Assembly (NCBI GenBank): GCA_964562155.1
Contig: CAZLRU010000002.1
Span: forward strand, 1 to 64,000
DNA: 64,000 nucleotides
Source of the DNA: JAGOUY01 sp964562155
GTDB lineage: Bacteria > Patescibacteriota > Patescibacteriia > 2-12-FULL-60-25
Direction: 5' to 3'
Below, in pieces: positions 46,180 to 54,877 of this stretch. Below the pieces are notes generated by a model, which saw nothing but the letters and a program-made list of their open reading frames with translations, made no database searches and had not been told where the DNA came from. Both the position numbers and the translations under genes were made by a program. Position 1 is the stretch's first letter, and the number at the start of each line of letters is the position of its first letter.

Positions 46180-46214
46180 CGCAAAACAAGCCTAACACAT
46201 CCGTTGTGTTAGGC
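46180..46214 (-). terminator. Terminator of the bcp-GNAT operon
   Basis: A 10-bp perfect stem (46190-46199 with 46205-46214) followed on minus by TTGTTTT. It lies 16 bases after the GNAT stop and just before the PRTase-like gene, so it may also shape that gene's 5' leader. Confidence 0.65.
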
Positions 46215-46230
46215 AAGTTACCTATTTATT

Positions 46231-46704
46231 TTACAGGTCTTTCCAAAACTCGACCGTCGCCTCATGCATCCCTAGGGACGCATATAAGGTGCGCGCTGCC
46301 ATGTTTTCAGCGTCCGTATGTGTCGTCATATGATCGCAGCCTTTTTCCTTGAACCGTTTTTCTAATTTTTTGATCAACTCTTTGGCTATTCCTTGACCTC
46401 GAACAGACCCATCAACACACACCTCTTCCAAATACCCTAACTTGGAAAGAACGGAGGAAGCGCGTTCCGCTAACTGCCCCCATGCGTAGCCGACGATCAT
46501 ATCTCCTTGCGCCGCAATCACAAATAGATCTTTCTTCAGATCTTCTTCACTGATCGCCGTAGGTGGACGGCGACGTTCATGAAATTTTTTTGTTTGTTCA
46601 ACGAACTGCTGCTCACGAGTAGCATTCAATACTTGCTGTAGTCGTTGCAACTGAGGGAGGTCTTTCTGCTCTGCTTCACGATAGTGAATCTCTTGCAACA
46701 CCAT
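46231..46704 (-). CDS. GNAT family N-acetyltransferase
   Basis: 157 residues. The acetyl-CoA loop VRGQGIAKELIKKLEKRF follows the EEVCVDGS strand, and AARTLYASLGM is the usual C-terminal motif. Substrate unknown. It begins four bases after bcp, so the two form an operon. Confidence 0.9.
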   Translation of the reverse strand: MVLQEIHYREAEQKDLPQLQRLQQVLNATREQQFVEQTKKFHERRRPPTAISEEDLKKDLFVIAAQGDMIVGYAWGQLAERASSVLSKLGYLEEVCVDGSVRGQGIAKELIKKLEKRFKEKGCDHMTTHTDAENMAARTLYASLGMHEATVEFWKDL

Positions 46705-46708
46705 ACCC

Positions 46709-47152
46709 TTATCCGATCCGACTTCGCACGTCCTTCAAAATCTCCTCCGCATGGCTTGCGGGATCGACATCAGGATACGCATTTACGATTATTCCTTGAG
46801 GATCAATGAGATACGAGATGCGTTTGGTGAATAACATACCATCGGCTTGATACGCTTTTATGGTTTCTTTGGTCGTGTCGGCAAGAAGGAGAAATGGCAA
46901 AGAATATTTCTCCGCAAATTCCTTGTGACGTTCAGCAGTATCCGCACTCACTCCTAGTACGACGATGCCAAGTTTTTCAAACTCGCCAAATTGATCACGA
47001 ATGGTACACGCCTCCTTGGTACAACCTGGCGTGTCATCTTTTGGGTAGAAATACAGTAATACATACTTTCCCTTAAACTGTTCCAAGGAGTAGGTTTTTT
47101 GATCTTGAGCAAGCAGAGAAAAGCCGGGAGCTGGCGTATTTGATTGCAACAT
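46709..47152 (-). CDS. bcp: Thioredoxin-dependent peroxiredoxin (BCP/PrxQ)
   Basis: 147 residues from ATG 47152, the normal start for the family; the longer frame to 47209 is unlikely. The peroxidatic region YFYPKDDTPGCTKEACTIRD has both cysteines spaced as in BCP (Cys-x4-Cys). It reduces hydrogen and organic peroxides in the cytoplasm. Divergent from the gene at 47241 and in operon with a GNAT enzyme. Confidence 0.96.
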   Translation of the reverse strand: MLQSNTPAPGFSLLAQDQKTYSLEQFKGKYVLLYFYPKDDTPGCTKEACTIRDQFGEFEKLGIVVLGVSADTAERHKEFAEKYSLPFLLLADTTKETIKAYQADGMLFTKRISYLIDPQGIIVNAYPDVDPASHAEEILKDVRSRIG

Positions 47153-47157
47153 ATGGA

Positions 47158-47186
47158 TTGACAGTAGCATAGAAAACGCGTAAGAA
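47158..47186 (+). promoter_or_regulatory. Sigma-70-like promoter
   Basis: TTGACA (47158-47163), 17-base spacer, TAAGAA (47181-47186). It drives the gene starting at 47241 after a leader of about 48 bases. Confidence 0.65.
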
Positions 47187-47240
47187 GAAACGTCCGCACA
47201 GAGTGACACATCGTCACCAGGCGGATGACGGAGAGACGCG

Positions 47241-47918
47241 ATGAGTGCACAAGAACCCGATCAACCATTCAGGCCGACGGCGGAGCAGATCCGGGCGCAC
47301 TGCCGAACTGCTCAGGTGCCGGCCTCATACCACTACCTCCTGGCCTTCGTGGAGGACTTCTCGCGCAAGGACCAGCAGGAACTGCTCGCCGAACCCACCG
47401 AGCACTGGGAGCTCATGCGTGAGGTGCTCAACGCCTTGCGCAACCAGTTCGGAGGCCCTGTGATCCAGGGCTACACGGCCGCCTGGCTTCAGGCGGCGCT
47501 GCTGGTGTTCGATCAAAAGGTGGCGCACCCGACCGAATCCTCGAAGAACTGGTCCTTCAACGAGCTCTTCTGCGATAACGACGACCTCCGGCGCATGCCG
47601 CTGTCGATGGAGACCATGGACACGTTCCTGTCTCCGGAGTGCGTGGGCGCGAAAGCGTTCCATGACCTGCGCGATGCGTACTGGTTTGCCCTCAGCGCCT
47701 CAACGCAGGTAGTAGAGCTGGAGGAAGACAAATCCCTCATCAACTGCCTGCTCCGTGCGAGGTTCGCCGCGAGCTGCGTGACGCTCTCGCCTCCCGGTGA
47801 GCGGTGGCACGACCGGATTCGCTACAACGGCCTGTGTGCTCGCTACGGAATCGATCCGAACGGGAGCACCCGCTACGGTACCAACTCCCGCCCCGAGTGG
47901 GCCCCCGGCACCGACTGA
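47241..47918 (+). CDS. Hypothetical GC-rich gene, 225 residues
   Basis: Soluble and helical (YHYLLAFVEDFSRKDQQELL, EVLNALRNQFGG, AAWLQAALLVFDQK), with four cysteines in the C-terminal half. ACGGAG lies nine bases before the ATG, behind a good promoter. I do not recognise a family. It is monocistronic, between bcp and a Nudix gene of ordinary composition. Confidence 0.7.
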   Translation: MSAQEPDQPFRPTAEQIRAHCRTAQVPASYHYLLAFVEDFSRKDQQELLAEPTEHWELMREVLNALRNQFGGPVIQGYTAAWLQAALLVFDQKVAHPTESSKNWSFNELFCDNDDLRRMPLSMETMDTFLSPECVGAKAFHDLRDAYWFALSASTQVVELEEDKSLINCLLRARFAASCVTLSPPGERWHDRIRYNGLCARYGIDPNGSTRYGTNSRPEWAPGTD

Positions 47919-47984
47919 CACGACCAACTCATTCCTTCCACCACTCTTCCTTTCTTACTCTCCGCCCGACGAGATGATATCAGT

Positions 47985-48443
47985 TCACTCGCGGGCGATT
48001 TGTGTTTTAGACCACCCCACCTCACTGTATCTCTCCCCTTTTTGGATACATTCTATTGCCTGAGGAATATAGGAAACGATGTCGTTAGGTAATTGATCAA
48101 TAGAAAACCAGGCGAGATCGTCGCATTTTTCCGGTTCATTGTTCACGAGCTCCCCTTCCCACGTTGTCGCTTTGAAAAAACAATGAAGCCGATGACCGTC
48201 GCTCGCGTTCACGCTCATCGTGTGCACAAGCTCCAGATCTTTCGCCGTAACCATAATCCCAACTTCTTCTTTAGCCTCACGTATCATCGCCGCTCCCAAA
48301 CTCTCACCGGCGTCGACATGGCCCGCTGGTACGGAATACAATCCATCACCAAAGCCCGTGTTGCGGCGTCGTAAGAGTACTATTTTATTATTCTTCACCA
48401 AAACCAAAAAGGCTCCAGTGATCACTTTGAACCGTTCTTTCAT
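47985..48443 (-). CDS. Nudix hydrolase
   Basis: 152 residues from ATG 48443. The Nudix box GHVDAGESLGAAMIREAKEEVGI is complete apart from spacing tolerance (G-x5-E-x7-REAKEE-x-GI). It hydrolyses a nucleoside diphosphate linked to another group; NTP clean-up (MutT-like) is possible but substrate is open. Single gene. Confidence 0.93.
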   Translation of the reverse strand: MKERFKVITGAFLVLVKNNKIVLLRRRNTGFGDGLYSVPAGHVDAGESLGAAMIREAKEEVGIMVTAKDLELVHTMSVNASDGHRLHCFFKATTWEGELVNNEPEKCDDLAWFSIDQLPNDIVSYIPQAIECIQKGERYSEVGWSKTQIARE

Positions 48444-48632
48444 ATCGCTCCAGTGTATAGAGCAAAAAGAGAACATTCAAGCTTCGGCATCTAATCAAGG
48501 TCCAGGACCTTTCCTCTCAGACTCCCATGAAACATGGGACAACAATTGAGGAGAGAAGTTATCATGGAGAACCCATAACTTCTCAGAAGAACGTGCAAAA
48601 AAACTCGCCGCATCTTTTACGTGATAGCACGC

Positions 48633-48947
48633 TCACCTGCGACCGATCGTCGGTGGGTTCGCGTCGAGATCGAGAATGTATACGATGTCACCTCGGAGAG
48701 GGAAGTGCCCATTCTCGACCAGGTTGAACGTAGTAGATCCTGGCTTAATCTTGAGCTGTTCGGTTAGAAATCCATCGATCTGAGCGAGTCGACCCCTGGG
48801 AATGATTCTCGTCCCTCCGTACGCATGAACCATCTCATGACTCACGAACTCCTTTCTACTCGTCGGCGTACCCTTTTCTCCCTTCAGCCACGGATCACCC
48901 ACGAGCAGGATCCAGACAATGCGTCTTCTATTGTAGCGATTAAACAT
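48633..48947 (-). CDS. Hypothetical protein, 104 residues
   Basis: Small basic protein with a GGGAGGAGG Shine-Dalgarno and a promoter at 49005-49033. The C-terminal half (GDIVYILDLDANPPTIG) and KIKPGSTTFNLVENG look like a small beta barrel. Family unknown. Confidence 0.6.
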   Translation of the reverse strand: MFNRYNRRRIVWILLVGDPWLKGEKGTPTSRKEFVSHEMVHAYGGTRIIPRGRLAQIDGFLTEQLKIKPGSTTFNLVENGHFPLRGDIVYILDLDANPPTIGRR

Positions 48948-49004
48948 CGACCCACCTCCTCCCGAAAGCTAGCATTGACTCTCTCACTCTTTAAAGACTC
49001 GGCA

Positions 49005-49033
49005 ATTCTTGCGGATTTAGCCCCCACTGTCAA
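49005..49033 (-). promoter_or_regulatory. Promoter of the 48633 gene
   Basis: On minus: TTGACA (49033-49028), 17-base spacer, AAGAAT (49010-49005), about 58 bases before the start codon. Confidence 0.6.
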
Positions 49034-49192
49034 TATATATTTGATCCCTAGACTGATCACTTTATCATCTTGCACAACTCAATTCTCCCATACTCGCTTA
49101 GCTTAGCCATCTTTACATCTTTACCTTTAAAAAAGCCTCAACAAAGCCAAATAAAATTGGCTAATCTTAGCCATAAAATACCACATCCCCTC

Positions 49193-49221
49193 TTGACATA
49201 TTCGCCTTTTTCTGGTATTAT
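49193..49221 (+). promoter_or_regulatory. Near-consensus promoter of the His-rich protein
   Basis: TTGACA (49193-49198), 17-base spacer, TATTAT (49216-49221), the closest match to sigma-70 consensus that I found in the window. A TGGCTAA inverted repeat upstream (49158-49173) may bind a regulator. Confidence 0.8.
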
Positions 49222-49456
49222 ATTCTTTCAAGGATGTAACGGCGCCTGAACCTTACAACCACCCACCAAACGAACGAGAACGAGAGCTAAAGATGCCATG
49301 AGCTGTTCGGCCTGAGATCGACTCACATAAACAAAAAAGACGTCGATATCACGCCCCGGCAGCCCATCGCACTTACGCGAAGGAACCGAACTCTCAACCC
49401 TCGCGTCAAACCTCATAGGTAAGACGCCATTTTCACCACACCACGGAGTCTGCACC

Positions 49457-50142
49457 ATGAACCGTTTCCTCGTTTGTCTCGCCTTCGTTCTTCCCCTCCT
49501 CCTCGCCGTGGCGATCTTCGCCCCGGCGGCCCACGCCAACGGACGGCACGGCCATCACCACCGGCACGGCCGCCGCGCCGCCACCGCTCCGGCAACCCAG
49601 ACGGTCGCGGTCAACGGGCAGCAGCAGGCCATGNNNNNNNNNNNNNNNNNNNNNNNNNNNNNNNNNNNNNNNNNNNNNNNNNNNNNNNNNNNNNNNNNNN
49701 NNNNNNNNNNNNNNNNNNNNNNNNNNNNNNNNNCGCCACCGCTCCGGCAACCCAGACGGTCGCGGTCAACGGGCAGCAGCAGGCCATGGTGCCTGCGCTC
49801 GGAACGACCCGCCTCCTGCGTCGCCCCGGCGAGATGCTCACCGACGTGGTCTCGCGGCTCTCTGACGTCGCCTGCAACGTCGACACGATGAACGCAATCG
49901 CGCTTGACGGACGCATCGTGCTCTGCGTCGACCGCGATGTGACGAACGAGGCCACGGCAGCGGTCGGACAGCTCATCGACCTCCGTGTCGAGCTCGAGCA
50001 CCAGCCCACGATGGGCAGCGAGACGGCGGATGCGATCACGCTCGCGATCGCGCTGGTCGACACCGTGCTCGCGGCGCGTGAGCATCACCATCACGGTGGT
50101 CACCACGGCCAGCACCGCAACCTCTTCGCCTCCCGCCGCTAG
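49457..50142 (+). CDS. His-rich secreted protein (interrupted by false gap)
   Basis: After collapsing the 155-bp artefact (49457-49633 joined to 49789-50142) the product is about 176 residues. It has a signal peptide (cut after PAAHA), a His/Arg-rich start (HGHHHRHGRR), a conserved-looking alpha/beta middle (MLTDVVSRLSDVACNVDTMN, GRIVLCVDRD) and a His-rich end (EHHHHGGHHGQHR). The histidine clusters suggest metal binding outside the membrane, an inference. No family recognised. It has the best promoter in the window and a leader of about 228 bases. Confidence 0.75.
49579..49788. other. Assembly artefact: 55-bp duplicate around 100 Ns
   Basis: Bases 49579-49633 and 49734-49788 are identical over 55 bp with exactly 100 Ns (49634-49733) between. 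Removing 155 bp brings the two reading frames of the His-rich gene into register. Confidence 0.93.
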
Positions 50143-50171
50143 AACCCACCCCCTCGTCCCTTCCCCCTCAG

Positions 50172-50187
50172 TCGAGCACGTGCTCGA
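50172..50187. other. 16-bp perfect palindrome
   Basis: Eight-base arms (TCGAGCAC and its complement) meet without a loop, 30 bases after the His-rich gene. It might bind a dimeric regulator or be chance; a terminator hairpin lies further on. Confidence 0.3.
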
Positions 50188-50236
50188 TCCCACCTAGGGT
50201 CTCAGCGCACCCGTCATCCTGACAAAGCGCACAGCG

Positions 50237-50263
50237 ACACACTCTTCTACAGGGTGTGTTTTC
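50237..50263 (+). terminator. Terminator of the His-rich gene
   Basis: Stem ACACAC with GTGTGT and an 11-base loop, followed by TTTTC. Confidence 0.55.
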
Positions 50264-50298
50264 GCGTTTAGGGGGAAACGGATGTAGACTTTCGCTAT

Positions 50299-51000
50299 AT
50301 GCCCTCCCTCTCCACCTCCTTCATCCTTCTGCCTACCTCCGATGGCTCTCCCATGCGGGCCTACATCGCCAAACCAGAAGGCCCAACTCCCAAACAAGGC
50401 ATCATCGTCTTTCAAGAAGCCTTTGGGGTGAATACTCACATTCGTGATGTTGCTGAGCGATTCGCGCGCGAGGGGTTCTTGGCTATTGCCCCCGAGATCT
50501 ATCATCGTACGGCCCCAGCAGGATTTGAATGCGCTTATACGGACTTTGAAGCCTGTCGATCGCACTTTGATGCCGTTACCCCTCAACATGTTCAAACAGA
50601 CGCAAGAGCGGCTTTTGATTGGCTCATCACTCAAGGCGTCGATGCGACGGGTGTAAGTAGCATTGGCTTTTGTTTGGGTGGTCGGGCGAGTTTTTTTGCG
50701 AATGCCGCCCTTCCCTTAAAATCCGCTGTTTGTTTTTATGGCGGCGGGATCATCGATCATCTCAATCTCGTCCCCTCTCTTCATGCTCCCACCCTGTTTT
50801 GCTGGGGTGGGCAAGATACGCATATCCCCTCAGATCAAACACGACGCATTGCGGACGAAATGAAAAAGGCTGAAAAGCCCTATACTGAAGTGACCTTTGG
50901 AGAGGCAGGGCACGCCTTCTTTTGTGATGCGCGCGGGAGTTATCATGAACGGTCAGCAAGCTTAGCATGGCCTCTCGTGTTAGCGTTTTTACAGCAATAA
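50299..51000 (+). CDS. Dienelactone hydrolase family protein
   Basis: 233 residues, alpha/beta hydrolase with the dienelactone hydrolase triad: Cys125 in GFCLGG, Asp173 in WGGQDTHIP and His205 in GEAGHAFF; the EAFGV segment carries the family glutamate. It cleaves a small ester or lactone; the natural substrate is unknown. It is unexpected for a streamlined genome with no aromatic pathway nearby. Convergent with csp across a shared terminator. Confidence 0.92.
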   Translation: MPSLSTSFILLPTSDGSPMRAYIAKPEGPTPKQGIIVFQEAFGVNTHIRDVAERFAREGFLAIAPEIYHRTAPAGFECAYTDFEACRSHFDAVTPQHVQTDARAAFDWLITQGVDATGVSSIGFCLGGRASFFANAALPLKSAVCFYGGGIIDHLNLVPSLHAPTLFCWGGQDTHIPSDQTRRIADEMKKAEKPYTEVTFGEAGHAFFCDARGSYHERSASLAWPLVLAFLQQ

Positions 51001-51026
51001 CTCATTCTCTGATCATTAACGAGATA

Positions 51027-51056
51027 CACAAAACCCCTCCGGAGAGGGGTTTTGTG
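51027..51056. terminator. Bidirectional terminator between dlh and csp
   Basis: A 13-bp stem (51027-51039 with 51044-51056) and a four-base loop between convergent genes. Confidence 0.85.
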
Positions 51057-51070
51057 AGGCTGTTGATCGC

Positions 51071-51295
51071 TTACGCGGCCATCATGCCTGGCTGCTCGTC
51101 GAGACGCATGACGTTGACGGCGCGAGGACCCTTGTCAGAGTCTTCGGTGTCGAAGGACACCATGTCACCGACACGAAGTTCGTCGAACGCGACGTTCATG
51201 AGGGCGGAAGTGTGAAAAAATACGTCTTTGTCTGCTCCTTCAGGGGTGATGAAACCAAAACCCTTGTCGGTGAGGCGCTTAATAACTCCATTCAT
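51071..51295 (-). CDS. csp: Cold-shock domain protein
   Basis: 74 residues with both RNA-binding motifs, KGFGFITPEG and DVFFHTSAL, the usual size of CspA proteins. It binds single-stranded RNA or DNA and works as an RNA chaperone. The C-terminus is slightly extended (DEQPGMMAA). Single gene. Confidence 0.95.
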   Translation of the reverse strand: MNGVIKRLTDKGFGFITPEGADKDVFFHTSALMNVAFDELRVGDMVSFDTEDSDKGPRAVNVMRLDEQPGMMAA

Positions 51296-51453
51296 AGGAA
51301 TGTGGGGTTAGTGAATAATCCGCAAATGTAGGCCTGCGTGCGGATGTTCAATGACACTCCACTTCGGGCTCGTTTGCTGGAAGGGAATATAGCATAAAGC
51401 CTAGAAAAAGGGAATAGCTGACGCAAAAGACGTTTCGTGCTACAACTTCCGTC

Positions 51454-52251
51454 ATGAAGATTGGGATCGTGGGAGCCGGGGCAGCAGGGTTAATGGCCGC
51501 TGCAACCATTCTGGAAACGGATGCATCCGCAGAGGTGTTTTTAATTGAAAAGAATAATGGATTAGGCAAAAAAGTCATCATTTCCGGAGGCGGCCGCTGC
51601 AATGTGACAACGGGGATTCGAGATATCAAGACTGTTCTCTCAAAGTACCCTCGGGGTGGCAAGTTTCTTTCTTCCGCCTTCTACCGCTTCCCTCCAGAGG
51701 CAGTTTACGATTGGTTTGAAGCGCATGGAGTTCCTTTAAAAACCGAGGAGGATTTACGCGTCTTTCCGCAATCGAATGATGGACACGATATCGTGAACGT
51801 GTTTGAAACCTTGTTTCATCGATCCAAGGTGAGCGTATATTTGAACGCGAGTGTATCGTGCGTCGCAAAACGTAATAACGGGTTTGAACTTACGTTCAAA
51901 GATCCTGCCCAATCTCCCCTCTTTGTCGACAAGCTCATTCTTACGACGGGCGGACAAGCGTACCGTCAGACAGGCTCAACCGGAGACGGGTATGCGTTTG
52001 CNNNNNNNNNNNNNNNNNNNNNNNNNNNNNNNNNNNNNNNNNNNNNNNNNNNNNNNNNNNNNNNNNNNNNNNNNNNNNNNNNNNNNNNNNNNNNNNNNNN
52101 NGTGGATCCAAAGACGATGCAATCCCTTATGTGTCCCGGACTCTTTTTTGCGGGAGAGCTTTTAGATATTGATGGGTATACCGGTGGATTTAATCTCCAA
52201 GCGTCTTGGGCAACAGGAAGACTCGCCGGAGAAAACGCGTGCAGCTTATAG
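51454..52251 (+). CDS. yhiN: YhiN/HI0933-type flavoprotein, internal part missing
   Basis: FAD-binding start IGIVGAGAAGLMAA and the family stretch GKKVIISGGGRCNVT are clear, as is the end FFAGELLDIDGYTGGFNLQ. Proteins of this family are near 400 residues, but only about 232 are seen, so the 100-N gap (52002-52101) stands for several hundred missing bases; its flanks do not match each other. The two ends lie in the same frame. It probably binds FAD and NAD(P)H; substrate unknown. Symbol rests on family resemblance. Confidence 0.85.
   Translation: MKIGIVGAGAAGLMAAATILETDASAEVFLIEKNNGLGKKVIISGGGRCNVTTGIRDIKTVLSKYPRGGKFLSSAFYRFPPEAVYDWFEAHGVPLKTEEDLRVFPQSNDGHDIVNVFETLFHRSKVSVYLNASVSCVAKRNNGFELTFKDPAQSPLFVDKLILTTGGQAYRQTGSTGDGYAFXXXXXXXXXXXXXXXXXXXXXXXXXXXXXXXXXXVDPKTMQSLMCPGLFFAGELLDIDGYTGGFNLQASWATGRLAGENACSL
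52002..52101. other. True assembly gap inside yhiN
   Basis: 100 Ns with unrelated flanks, unlike the two duplicate-flanked gaps. The number is a placeholder; family length implies roughly 400-550 missing bases. Confidence 0.85.
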
Positions 52252-53703
52252 CGTTCCCAGATCCAACACTTGATCAAATTTTATTTGGCTGACGAAATCA
52301 GGAGAATGGCTCACCATGATCAGCGTTCCTTGATAGGCTTCAACCGCTTTGGCGATAATCGGAAGATGACGGAAGTTGATATGGTTGGTTGGCTCATCGA
52401 GAATCAGAAGCCCTGGCTTCTGCAAGACAAACTGCGCAAAACACAGCAACCCTTTTTGCCCTTCGGACAAGGATCCAACCTTATTTTTCAGCAAATTTGA
52501 GGTAATGAGAAATTCGGAAGCAACCGCACGCAGACCCTCATTTGAGGGAATTTCCATGACGAATTCGAGCGCCGCGTAGGCCGTGTCATCGAAGTTCAAG
52601 CCGGAAAAATCTTGACGATAGTAACCCACTTTCACCCCTTCGCCGATGCTGATCCCCGGATCCTCTTGGCTCGCAATGGCTTTTAAGAGGGTGCTTTTAC
52701 CGATCCCGTTTGGTCCCGCGATGAGTAAGCGTCGGCGTTTACGCAATACAATATCTACGTCTTTGCGCGTTGGCTCCCCTTTCTTCAAGAGCGAGAGCGA
52801 CTTCATGGTGATCACGGCTTCCGCGTAGTCCTGCGCCGGAATCGTAAAATCGCGAATGGTTTTATCATCGCGTCGTACATCGACCATTTCATCTTCCGCT
52901 TCTTCGACTTGATCACGTAGCTTACTTGCGAGTTTACGCATTTTTCCTCCTTTGTTGGCAAAAAAGTTGATCTTATCTTTACGATCCTGAATATCCTTGA
53001 GAAGACGGGCGTTCTGCATGCGCTCGCGTTCAAGCCGAGCGGCGATTTCCTCCACCACATCGAAATAGTTCCCGACGTACTGTTCCATTTTATGGGTGTA
53101 GACGTCGAGGTGGAGCACTCCTTCCGTGAAGGCGTTTAAAAAATCCGCATCATGAGAAATAACAACCACCGTTTTAGGATACATTACGAGAAACGAGGTG
53201 AGGTGATCGATGCCGTCACGATCAAGATTGTTCGTGGGCTCATCTAATAATAAAATATCCGGTTCTTGGATGAGTGCGTAGGCCAACAAGAGACGCGCCT
53301 GTTGCCCGCCAGAAAAGGTCTTGATGTGTTTATCGAGGGGGGCCTGCAAATTTACGACTTCCAGGACATTTTTTATCTGACCATCGAGATTGTATGGCAC
53401 TTCTTCAAAGGCGTGCGCAAAAAACTCACGCATCGTCTTCTCCATGTGTTCACGAGCCATGACCTGTAAACCAATGGCTACCGTGGCATCCTTCTGGATA
53501 TGAATTTGCCCTTCGTTGGGTTTATAATCTCCCATCATCAATTTAAAAATCGTGCTTTTCCCGGCGCCATTTTGACCCATGAGGGTGACTTTGGCGTTTT
53601 CGCGAATGGAAAAACTGGCTTCGTCTAAAATTGGATGGTCTTCGTCGTGATGAAACGAGACTTTATCGAAGCGGATGAGAACATTTCCGTGATCGTTGGC
53701 CAT
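52246..53703 (-). CDS. ABC-F family ATPase
   Basis: 485 residues from ATG 53703, the first start that fits the family. Two ABC domains with Walker A GQNGAGKST and GPNGIGKST, signature motifs FSGGQQARLLL and LSEGQKGLLCF, Walker B LLLDEPTNN and LILDEPTNH, joined by a charged helical linker. No membrane helices. ABC-F proteins act on the ribosome, in translation control or antibiotic protection; which one is not clear here. Divergent from greA with a 96-base gap. Confidence 0.93.
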   Translation of the reverse strand: MANDHGNVLIRFDKVSFHHDEDHPILDEASFSIRENAKVTLMGQNGAGKSTIFKLMMGDYKPNEGQIHIQKDATVAIGLQVMAREHMEKTMREFFAHAFEEVPYNLDGQIKNVLEVVNLQAPLDKHIKTFSGGQQARLLLAYALIQEPDILLLDEPTNNLDRDGIDHLTSFLVMYPKTVVVISHDADFLNAFTEGVLHLDVYTHKMEQYVGNYFDVVEEIAARLERERMQNARLLKDIQDRKDKINFFANKGGKMRKLASKLRDQVEEAEDEMVDVRRDDKTIRDFTIPAQDYAEAVITMKSLSLLKKGEPTRKDVDIVLRKRRRLLIAGPNGIGKSTLLKAIASQEDPGISIGEGVKVGYYRQDFSGLNFDDTAYAALEFVMEIPSNEGLRAVASEFLITSNLLKNKVGSLSEGQKGLLCFAQFVLQKPGLLILDEPTNHINFRHLPIIAKAVEAYQGTLIMVSHSPDFVSQIKFDQVLDLGTL

Positions 53704-53799
53704 AAAGAGCCTGTAGTTAACCAGGAAAAAGGGGTTTTTGCAAGGTCTTCCTCCTCTCCTTGCCAAAGGAGCGGAATCTACATACGATGCCCCCATTCT

Positions 53800-54309
53800 A
53801 TGCAACTTCCCAAGCGCCGTTCCCAGATGCTCAAAAAGCGTGATGAAGGTCAGGAGCGATATTATATTACTGCGCGCGGGCTGGAAAAGCTGAAACGCGA
53901 TCTGATTGATCTAAAAGCCAGCCTCCCAAAAATGGCCGATGATTTGGCGCGCGCCATTGCCTTGGGTGATTTGAGTGAAAACGCGGAATATATGGAAGCC
54001 AAGGCTCGCTTGAGCCGCGCACACGGTCGGCAGTTTTCGCTGGATGAACGCATTAAAAACGCCATCATCATCAATGAAGACGTGGGCGATGGCAGCATTC
54101 GCTTAGGCGTCACCGTTACGGTATCCGTCAATAATAAACAAAAAACCTTTCAGATTGTCGGGCCCCAGGAAGCTCATCCTTCGCAGGGACGCATCTCCCT
54201 CGTCTCCCCTCTTGGCGCAGCGCTGCTTGGTAAACAGGCAGGCGACGTGGTCCAGGTTCAAACAGAAGCAGGCATTACGACCTACACCATTGTGTCCGTC
54301 GCTGCATAA
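53800..54309 (+). CDS. greA: Transcription elongation factor GreA
   Basis: 169 residues from ATG 53800 (53827 is an alternative giving a shorter basic start). The coiled-coil tip GDLSENAEYMEAKAR carries the acidic residues that enter the polymerase channel; the C-domain (SLVSPLGAALLGKQAGDVV) fits the family. It rescues backtracked RNA polymerase. The N-terminal basic extension is slightly longer than usual. Confidence 0.94.
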   Translation: MQLPKRRSQMLKKRDEGQERYYITARGLEKLKRDLIDLKASLPKMADDLARAIALGDLSENAEYMEAKARLSRAHGRQFSLDERIKNAIIINEDVGDGSIRLGVTVTVSVNNKQKTFQIVGPQEAHPSQGRISLVSPLGAALLGKQAGDVVQVQTEAGITTYTIVSVAA

Positions 54310-54367
54310 AAAAGACCAACGTGCCAGGTTGGTAAGAAAGAAGGATTTGGATTGGGGGAAGGTTTGG

Positions 54368-54829
54368 TTATGGAGCCTTGCCGGAACGCAAGCAGACTCC
54401 ATACGTGAGCAACGCGCGGTTGAGCAGATCTGCTCCACCATCCCCTACGTAGCGTGCGCGCGCGAGCGTCTCTCTGGACAGCGACGCCACCTGAGCCAGC
54501 GAGGCGCGCTCTCCGACCAGCTTCACGAGAGCGTTGGAGAGGTGCCCAGAGAGACCGGGAAGCGCAGCTTCCCAGGGTGCTTCGAGTCTACCATCTGTGC
54601 GCCACTCGGCCGTGCCGGTGATACGCGCGGTGAAGGCTTCGAGATCCTCGTATCCTTCCCCGCGTTGCGCGTAGACCCCCGCAATAAGGGCAAACCTCGC
54701 TTCCCAGGTTGCGGCCTGACTCATGATCCAGCGTGCGATGCGCACGGCCTGATCATCTTGTCCGATCGCCTCATCCAGGCTTGCGGGCGGGGGGCCAGAC
54801 GGTGCATGAGGCACGGTTCCTTTTCGCAT
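54368..54829 (-). CDS. Hypothetical GC-rich gene, 153 residues
   Basis: Helical protein with a GGAGGAG Shine-Dalgarno: IGQDDQAVRIARWIMSQA, ARFALIAGVYAQRG, ALVKLVGERASLAQVASL. Not recognised. It sits alone between greA and ahcY, another GC-rich cassette. A possible promoter (TTGTCT, 17-base spacer, TACTTG) lies upstream on minus. Confidence 0.65.
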   Translation of the reverse strand: MRKGTVPHAPSGPPPASLDEAIGQDDQAVRIARWIMSQAATWEARFALIAGVYAQRGEGYEDLEAFTARITGTAEWRTDGRLEAPWEAALPGLSGHLSNALVKLVGERASLAQVASLSRETLARARYVGDGGADLLNRALLTYGVCLRSGKAP

Positions 54830-54877
54830 GTGCAGCTCCTCCTACCCCTTCAAGTATCATGCAGACGTAGGTAAGAC

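Larger units (their letters stand above)
48948..49456. other. 508-base regulatory interval with divergent promoters
   Basis: It holds a minus promoter for the 48633 gene, a plus promoter for the His-rich protein, a perfect TGGCTAA/TTAGCCA inverted repeat (about 49158-49173) some 20 bases before that promoter, and a leader of about 228 bases. A minus-strand frame of 62 codons (49228-49416) lies opposite the leader and looks partly coding-like. TTAGCCAT occurs twice (near 49101 and 49166). Confidence 0.6.
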
